A stretch of 64,000 nt of DNA from Flaccisagitta enflata (taxonomy: Eukaryota; Chaetognatha; Sagittoidea; Aphragmophora). The notes beneath the pieces were generated by a model. It searched no databases. It was not told the DNA's origin and saw only the letters and a program-made list of their open reading frames with translations. This document shows positions 58,346 through 64,000 of this stretch, one piece after another (the first letter of the stretch is position 1; each line of letters starts with the position of its first letter). The DNA is taken from positions 40,610,001 through 40,674,000 of the forward strand of contig OZ231128.1 of assembly GCA_965153355.1 (NCBI GenBank). The letters run 5' to 3'. Made by a program: the position numbers and the translations under genes.

Positions 58346-58998
58346 TTTTTGGTTGCGTGCACGCAACTCTACAACCTGCTTTTCCCATCGGTCAGTCAGT
58401 CGGTTGGTCGGTTGGTCGGTTGGTCGGTCACACTTTACTTTTGGGCAGCGGCCCCGAAGGGGCCGATGACGTATGCTTTCACACAGGGCAAATTTCTCCT
58501 CCTCCTTCTCCTCCTTCTCCTTCTCCTCCTTCGTACCCCCCCCTTTCAGCCTCGAGACCAAAATCCCAGCCTCAAGGCCCAAATCCCAGCCTCAAGGCCC
58601 AAATCCCAGCCTCAAGGCCCAAATCCCAGCCTTGAGGCTCCAATTCCAACCTTGAGGCTCAAATCCCAGTCTCGAGGCTCAAATCTCAGCCAAGAGGCTC
58701 AAATCCCTGCCTCTAAGCTCAAATCCCAGCTTAAAGGCCCCGATTCCAGCCTCCAGGCTCAAATAAAAACAGCATAGGTCATCGGATCCTTCGGGGCCGC
58801 TGCCCCTCTCACCATCTCACACCCTCATACACTCACTTAGGGGCAACGGGTACCGCTGACCATCTGACGCTTTTGCGACTATTTCTTATGATTTCATTTC
58901 TTTGATCTCACTGCTCCTGCCCAAATGATCTGGTGACCTCAAATATGACCCCTGCCCACCCGCACGCGACTTCAGTAGCCGTGTATCTGGCCTTGTTT
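58346..58998 (+). mobile_element. HTE copy (inner) carrying a GCE
   Basis: Hairpin GGTTGCGTGCACGCAACT at 58351-58368, a GTCGGTTGGTCGG array, then a GCE insertion at 58443. After it come CCCACCCGCACGCGACTTC and AGCCGTGTATCTGGCCTTGT. The distal word differs from the hairpin by GTCGC against GTTGC but keeps the GCGTGC part. Confidence 0.65.
58443..58880 (-). mobile_element. GCE copy, complete, nested in HTE
   Basis: Inverted repeats at 58443-58477 and 58771-58805 (GGGCAGCGGCCCCGAAGGGG, then CCGATGACGTATGCT) bracket a CTCCTCCTTCTCCTCC tract, a C-run and about 10 units of the 20-bp CAGCCTCAAGGCCCAAATCC repeat. The tail reads GGGTACCGCTGACCATCTGA, then CGCTTTTGCGACT. It is the mirror of the copy at 51303. 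Confidence 0.9.
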
Positions 58999-59088
58999 CA
59001 AGACAACTTACATCTAGTCTTTTGGTCTTTTGGTCTTATGGTCTTAACAACTGCACGCGACTGTAAGGTGTTTGCCTTGTTTTTTCTC

Positions 59089-59549
59089 TTTCCTGCTTTT
59101 TTTCCCCCGGATTCGACATTTTTCCCTTTTTGCTAGCAAATTTTTGCCTTCCCTGACATATCCAATTTCTAAAGCCTTTAAACCAATTCTCATTTTTCCC
59201 TTCCTTTCTTTACGCACTCATTTTTTACGGTGCTCTCCTTTTCTCTTTCATTTTTCTCCTATTTTGCCTTATTTGTCCCCAACGCGCACGTGACTCTAAG
59301 AATTGCCATAGTGGCCGGTCCATCCATATTAGTTCTGACGGTCGGTCAGTCGATGGTTTAGCCCAGTGCGACAAGCATTTGATTCATGTAAGGTTGTTTT
59401 GTCATTGAATCTTTCAGCCTGAATTCCTATATTTTGCAAAGAGATCCTTATACATCTGCAAGAAAGATGGCCAATTGATACTTTCTCATCCTGATTTGGT
59501 ATACCCCATTCTTTTTTTTTTTTTTTCATTTCTTTTTGAAATTCCCATT
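59089..59549. other. No gene seen; possible HTE head
   Basis: Pyrimidine-rich. CGCGCACGTGACTCTAAG at about 59283, followed by GGTCCATCC and GGTCGGTCAGTCG, resembles an HTE start with a lost left hairpin arm. Confidence 0.4.
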
Positions 59550-59988
59550 TGAGCAGCGAAGGAGCCAATGACCTATGTTTTCGCAAAAATATAGATATGG
59601 TGAATTTTTTTCTTTTCCTCCTCCTTCACCATCTAACCCCCCCCCCCCCCCCAAGATCTCCACGCTCAGATCTCGGCTTTGAAGCAAAAATTCCTGCCTT
59701 GAGGACCGAATCTCAGCCTTGAGGCTCAAATCACAGCCCTGAGACCCAGTTTGCGGCCTCAAGGCCAGAATTCAAGCTGGGAGGCCCAAATTTCAATCTA
59801 AAGGACTAGAATTTAGCCTCACAGCCTAAATCTCAGTCTCAAAGCCCATTTTTCAGCCTCAAGGCCCAAATTTCAGTCCCAAGGCCTAAAGCAAAGCCTA
59901 AAGACCCACATAACAGCATTGTGGCCACAAAGCCTTTATCATAACCAAAGGCTCAATATTCATTGGCTCCTTTTGGGTGGCTAACCTT
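59550..59988 (-). mobile_element. GCE copy, diverged
   Basis: GAGCAGCGAAGGAGCCAATG, ACCTATGTTTTCGC, a CCTCCTCC tract, a C-run of about 17, then about 15 diverged 20-bp units (CTCAGCCTTGAGGCTCAAAT). It ends ATTCATTGGCTCCTTTTGGG. The tail is not recognisable. Confidence 0.7.
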
Positions 59989-60156
59989 GGCGACAAAAAA
60001 AATGGCGGATTTTTGAAACAGATTCTATTTACCTCAATTCAAGAAAAACTTGTTGAAATCAGTGATGGTTAGAAAGCTCTTCGAAAGATCTTTCATTTGA
60101 GTCCTCACTCAAAAAAAAAAGTTTTTTTCTAATAATTATAGCAAAAAATTATATCA

Positions 60157-60278
60157 ATCGCGGACGAAATTATACCACATAACAATTATATCGATATTAT
60201 ATCGATATTATATCGAAATTATAATTTTTTTATCAAAATTATATCGAAATTATATCGAAATTATATCGAAATTATATC
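60157..60278. repeat. AATTATATCGA-type 11-12-bp tandem repeat
   Basis: Seven or eight units of TTATATCGAAA or TTATATCGATA with short interruptions. Confidence 0.85.
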
Positions 60279-60435
60279 GCAGTGGTGCCATATGGTCAAT
60301 ATAACAGTTTTATTCAACCAATATAACTGTTTTAAGACAACTTACAACAATTATATTGATAATTATAATAATTATATTTTGGATTATCTAATAATTATAC
60401 CATGAGCTATAATAGTTAGATCCCAAAATATAATA

Positions 60436-60556
60436 ATTATATTTGGTCCGGCGAGCTTAAAAAAAAAACCCAGGCTGGGCACCTGCTTCGAGTAAAATAC
60501 TCGAAGCAGGTGCCCAGCCTGGGTTTTTTTTTAAGATCGCTGGACTAAATATAATT
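60436..60556. repeat. Near-perfect 120-bp palindrome
   Basis: Arms of about 59 nt around a 3-nt centre (AGTA-AAA-TACT at 60491-60501). The inner 30 bp (CCCAGGCTGGGCACCTGCTT, CGAGTA) are perfect, and the outer part has three mismatches and one indel. Both arms end ATTATATTT. It could extrude as a cruciform; origin unknown. Confidence 0.9.
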
Positions 60557-60559
60557 TTA

Positions 60560-60990
60560 TCAAAATACTCGAAACAGTGAATTGAAAAAGTCGCATAACA
60601 ATAAATGGCGCCAATGACAAATTTGTGTACAACGTGGTGCATTGTATGAACATTAACACTTTGAATGACGAGAACGAAGCCGTTTCGAAACACTTTCCAC
60701 CACTGGCACATCAGCTAACTAAACTTATCAAAACAGACAGATTCTAGATAACGAAGCCATGGTAATCGCATGAAATGTTGAAGCGGAAAAGAAATGGAAT
60801 TAAACAAAGGGGAGTTTTATTTTTATACAAACAAAACAATTGTTACAAGAAGTTACATTTCTTTGTGGGACAAATGAATGTATTTGGCAGGCGTTTTACT
60901 GCGGAATGAAATAAACCATAATATAACTGTTTTATTGCAGTTTTACGCGTGAAAAACTGAGCATTTTGCGACTCTCTCGGGCCATATACT
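60560..60990. other. No gene seen
   Basis: AT-rich. ATATAACTGTTTTA near 60922 also occurs near 60329, so a dispersed repeat may span this interval. Confidence 0.4.
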
Positions 60991-60991
60991 T

Positions 60992-61373
60992 AAACAAGGC
61001 CAACACCTATAAGTCGCGTGCAAGACTTACAGACTTAGAATGACTTAGAATGACTTTGAATGACTTAGAATGACTTAAAATGACCAAAAACAACTTAAAA
61101 TGACTAAAAACCTAATAACCAAAAATGACTTAAAATGACTTAGAATAACTTGAAGTGACTTAGAATGACTCAAAATGACTTAGAATGACTCAAAATGACT
61201 TATAATAACTATTAATGACTTTAAATGACTTAAAATAACTTAAGAAATGATGTTATATTGTAAAAAAGTAAAGTGTGACGGACCGACGGACTGACGGACG
61301 GATGGACCGACGGACGGACCGACGGACGGACCGACAAAGCGGGTTGCAGAGTCGCGTAGCACGCGACTAAAAA
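60992..61373 (-). mobile_element. HTE copy with 10-bp internal array
   Basis: Begins AAACAAGGCCAACACCTATA, then AGTCGCGTGCAAGACT, about 20 units of a 10-bp AATGACTTAG-type repeat, a GGACGGACCGACGG array and the hairpin AGTCGCGTAGCACGCGACT (61350-61368), then AAAAA. The distal AGTCGCGTGC is exactly complementary to the terminal half of the hairpin. Mirror image of the copy at 1776-2235. Confidence 0.88.
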
Positions 61374-61379
61374 TTGGCA

Positions 61380-61905
61380 AACGTTCCGGCCGGATCTAAC
61401 AATTATAATCAGGTGTACGTTGGTGTTGTGCGGCGGTAAAAAAAGCTCGTAAGATCTAACTATTATAATTAGCGTTACTATGGTTTTATTAAGGCCTAAG
61501 AAAACGTTCGCCGGGGATCTAACAAATATACTCGACCATTGCCAGTCGGGCTCGCCCCTCACAATTTGACAGAGCCCGAGACAAAAACCTTGAGCCCGGT
61601 AAAAATGTTATGCCAAATTTTACAATCATATCAGCCTAGATTTGTAAAAGTAGCCAATGACTAAATGGTATAATGATAAAATAATCACTACAAAGATGAT
61701 TCAGTTTGTGAAAGAAATCAAAAAAAATAAAAAACGACTGAAAACTTGATGATTTTTCAAATATTTAACTCAATCAGCTTGAGCACTTTGAATCCACCCC
61801 AATGACAGAGAGCCAGCCGGGCTCAGAGCTTGCAAAACATGAGAGCCCGAGAGCAAAATAGAGAGCACCGGGCTCGCGGGCTCGCTCTAAAATCAGGCCT
61901 GATTA
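61380..61905. repeat. GATCTAAC..ATTATAAT motif and GGGCTCG repeats
   Basis: GGATCTAACAATTATAAT (61394), AGATCTAACTATTATAAT (61453) and GGATCTAACAAATATA (61516) recur, and an inverted TATAATAGTTAGATCC lies at about 60408. From 61543 on, GAGCCCGAGA and GGGCTCGCGGGCTCG match the repeat at 50833. I cannot define element ends. Confidence 0.45.
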
Positions 61906-62219
61906 TACGCCTATTCTACCGCGCACGCCTTTCCTCGCGTTCCTCAGCGTGACGTCCATTTTCGTTCTCAGCATCGATCGAGATTCGTTTTTGCGTCGTC
62001 CTTTTGTCCAATTTCGTATTTCCGGCATTTGCGCTGAGCTCGACTGTAAAGAGGATTCTCCGTCGATTCCGATCGTCTTTATGCGCAAAACGCGTTTTTT
62101 GCGCAAAACTCGTTTTCCGCTTGGCGCCCCTTTTTCTCGTCTATACTCGGTGTCTTCTCTCGTCCTGATCGTTGCCGTCGTTGCACTTTTTTTGCTAAAA
62201 CCACAGATGCAGAAATAAA
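61906..62219. other. Unassigned sequence with open frames
   Basis: Moderately GC-rich, with repeats of TTTGCGCAAAAC/CGCGTTTT. Frames of 89 codons (plus) and 116 codons (minus) are open but show no domain. They could be chance. Confidence 0.35.
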
Positions 62220-62600
62220 GAAGTTGGATTTTTGGTTTTCGAAACGCCTCCACGTTTTTTAACGAGTAAGAAGAAGACGATATTCGATGGGGCTGAAATT
62301 TTCACCGTATGATGACCCTGCCCAGGGGCAGCTCTGTGCAAAATTTCGTCGAAATCGGCCCAGTGGTTCAGGATTTATAAGCGGCCGAAGTTGACATGCG
62401 TTCGGCGAAACAGATTTTCGGTTTTCGAAACGCCCCCACGTTTTTTAACGAGTAAGAAGAAGGCGATAGCCGATGGGGCTGAAATTTTCACCGTATGATG
62501 ACCCTGCCCAGGGGCAGCTCTGTGCAAAATTTCGTCGAAATCGGCCCAGTGGTTCAGGATTTATAAGCGGTCGAAGTTGACATGCGTTCGGCGAAAAAGT
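62220..62600. repeat. 186-bp tandem dimer
   Basis: Two units (GGTTTTCGAAACGCC at 62234 and 62420) nearly identical throughout, including GATGACCCTGCCCAGGGGCA and CGTCGAAATCGGCCCAGTGG. The third start is cut off near 62600. Confidence 0.92.
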
Positions 62601-62620
62601 TGCATTTGAAGTTGCTACTA

Positions 62621-63214
62621 CCTAGAGCAAAAGTCTTCGTCCACTTGGGCTAAGAACTTGTTTAGATCTAAAATATGGACAAAACAACTTATATTATGGT
62701 TAGGATATTTCATCTAACTTCCTGCCATGCTAAAGCCTGCTTCCATAGGTCACTGTATCGATTTCTGAAGCCTCTGGACGTATTTTACCAAACCTTGTCA
62801 TTTTAGATCATATGAGATTTTATATTAGTCCATTTGTAGTAATAGATTAACTTTTACGTCTTCTGGGTCTGGAACACTTTGAGGGGATAAATTTTGCTGA
62901 ATTTTGTTAGCAGGCCTTGAACTTTTTTCAGCCACTGGCTCTTGTTCAGTCAAGTTTTTTCATGTCTTGACAAGCATGTGTTTAGAAAGATGCATGAAAC
63001 AAAAAAAAGTCTCAATTCATTTCCCAATTTTCAGAAGTGATTAGCAATCTTCAAATTGCTCTCATTTCTAAACGCATTGAGCTACTGGGACGGGATTGGA
63101 CTCAAATGAAAGATTTTTTGAAGCTGTTCGCAGATCTCACAAATTTTTTCTACTTATCTCTTGCCAAAGAGAGGTTATTCATGTTTATAGGTGGACGAAG
63201 ACTTATGCTCTAGG
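62621..63214. mobile_element. TA-flanked MITE, CCTAGAGC ends
   Basis: CCTAGAGCAAAAGTCTTCGT and CCAC at the left are inverted at the right (GTGGACGAAGACTTATGCTC, TAGG) with one mismatch. TA adjoins both ends (62619-62620 and 63215-63216). The core carries TTTCTAAACGCATTGAGC..CTCAAATGAAAGATTTTTTG, which resembles a core segment of the element at 49046-49805. Confidence 0.8.
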
Positions 63215-63216
63215 TA

Positions 63217-64000
63217 GTAAAAAACGCGGTCGCGGAGTCAATTCTGACGTCGACTTTGACGAGACGCTGCGGCCGAACCCGTAGGGCGATTTGCTTCAAA
63301 TCGAATGTGGAACTGCTGGAGTACCTCGAGTACCATCCCTGAAATTTTGAGCTTCCTGAGGAGATTTTTTCTTCAATGCGCCCTCATCCTCGTTTATATG
63401 CCGCGCGATCGGCGTTTTAGGCGGACGTTCGAAGGCGGCGACTTTGAGCGTCTCGACGGGGCACTTGGCGGTCGAGAATGTCCAAAATGACGGTTGGATG
63501 TGATAGAGGGTGGACTGAAGTACACCTGGCTCGGAGATGGCGATTCTGTGTCGCTTTGGTGGCGCCTGATCCGCAGTTGAAAATTGTTGTCGGCAGAGGT
63601 GTTCGAAGATGCGTTTTGGAGGCCTTGAAGGGGCACTTGGGGGTCGAGATGGCGCGAGCTGCTTCCGGATGTGATGCAGTACACTTAGAACTACCTTCCC
63701 TAAAGTTTTGACGTTTATCAAGAAAAAACTGTGGTCGCCCCGCCAGTTTAAGTTAGGCGGCGGCGGCGGTTCGTCGAAATCGTCTTCAGATCGCCTCGAC
63801 AAGCTGCTTGGCATTCGAGTTGATCGCTGTCGGTCTTGGATGACGTACAAACGTGTAAGGGGAAGGTGTTTGAGAAGTTTGAAGACTCTCGGGTCAGAAT
63901 TGCACGCTGTAGAGACGTTTGAAACCGAGTTACAGGGTGGACATCGAGGACTTCGACAAATGAGCTTCCATGAGGTGTTGGAGAGGAGCGACGATCGGAA
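63217..64000. other. Unassigned GC-richer sequence with degenerate repeats
   Basis: GGGGCACTTGG..GGTCGAGA recurs at about 63457 and 63639 (182 bp apart), and CCTGAAATTTTGAG at 63338 resembles CCTAAAGTTTTGAC at 63699. This suggests a decayed tandem repeat of about 180 bp. A minus-strand frame of 184 codons (63296-63850) has no recognisable domain. Confidence 0.4.

Larger units (their letters stand above)
58165..59088 (+). mobile_element. HTE copy (outer) interrupted by nested insertions
   Basis: Hairpin AGTCGCATGCACGCGACT at 58169-58186, a GTCGGTCCGTTGG array, then AAGTCATTTT units cut off at 58350. The matching distal end, GCACGCGACTGTAAGGTGTT followed by TGCCTTGTTT, appears only at 59050-59088. 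The distal word AGTCGCGTGCA (read inverted) agrees with this hairpin at 10 of 11 bases, and the ending matches the 10-bp-array copies at 1776 and 60992. I infer that the material between was inserted. Confidence 0.65.

Noticed and set aside
63296-63850. 184-codon minus-strand frame, Pro/Arg/Ser-rich
   Set aside because: Overlaps degenerate internal repeats of about 180 bp, with competing frames on both strands and no domain.

Overview
The window looks like non-genic nuclear DNA of an animal, probably an invertebrate. The evidence is dense two- to four-base microsatellites, a CR1-like LINE whose ORF1 carries a PHD finger, a restriction-like-endonuclease LINE fragment, and many TA- or TTAA-flanked MITE-like elements. 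I could not fix the phylum; very microsatellite-rich genomes such as those of decapod crustaceans are one possibility. I recognise no host protein-coding, tRNA or rRNA gene. Nearly all long open frames are artefacts of stop-free tandem repeats. The only convincing proteins belong to mobile elements.

Layout. 1-5.6 kb: (CA)n, then two TA-flanked MITEs, a first hairpin-ended repeat and a hAT-like foldback with microsatellites placed symmetrically in its arms. 5.6-18.2 kb: microsatellites interleaved with copies of two unusual repeat families (HTE and GCE, below), a TTAA element nested inside a GCE, an 82-bp tandem repeat and a Tc1/mariner transposase relic. 18.4-23.2 kb: one 27-bp minisatellite split in two by a 1.3-kb element with a 9-bp target duplication. 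24.0-28.6 kb: an apparently intact CR1-like LINE with two open ORFs and a (CCTTA)n tail. 28.9-42.4 kb: SSRs, HTE/GCE copies, two pogo/Tigger-like or TTAA MITEs and a 28-bp minisatellite. 43-48 kb: large SSR blocks and the C-terminal part of an RLE-type LINE. 49-57 kb: TA-flanked MITEs, a 145-bp tandem repeat and an 800-bp (GTT)n tract. 57.5-61.4 kb: a stack of nested HTE and GCE copies and a 120-bp palindrome. 61.4-64 kb: a 186-bp dimer and another TA element.

Two repeat families recur throughout. HTE (my name, hairpin-terminus element) is about 140-460 bp. One end is an 18-19-nt hairpin such as AGTCGCGGACACGCGACT next to a T-run; the middle is a tetranucleotide or 10-bp array; the other end reads roughly CCGTGTATCCGGCCTTGTTT. 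Near that second end, the first 10-11 nt of the hairpin, loop included, recur in inverted orientation. The word differs between copies but the match is kept. GCE (my name) has 35-57-bp inverted repeats containing GGCCCCGAAGGGGCC, a core 20-21-bp minisatellite, and a tail that begins AGTCGCAAAAGCG. For HTE and GCE I give strand + when the hairpin end or AGTCGC tail is on the left. No autonomous partner for either family is visible here.

No functional interplay between genes can be claimed. The window is a record of nested insertions: an HTE inside the split-minisatellite element, a TTAA element inside a GCE, a GCE inside a TA element, and a GCE plus an HTE inside an HTE. These give relative ages for several families.
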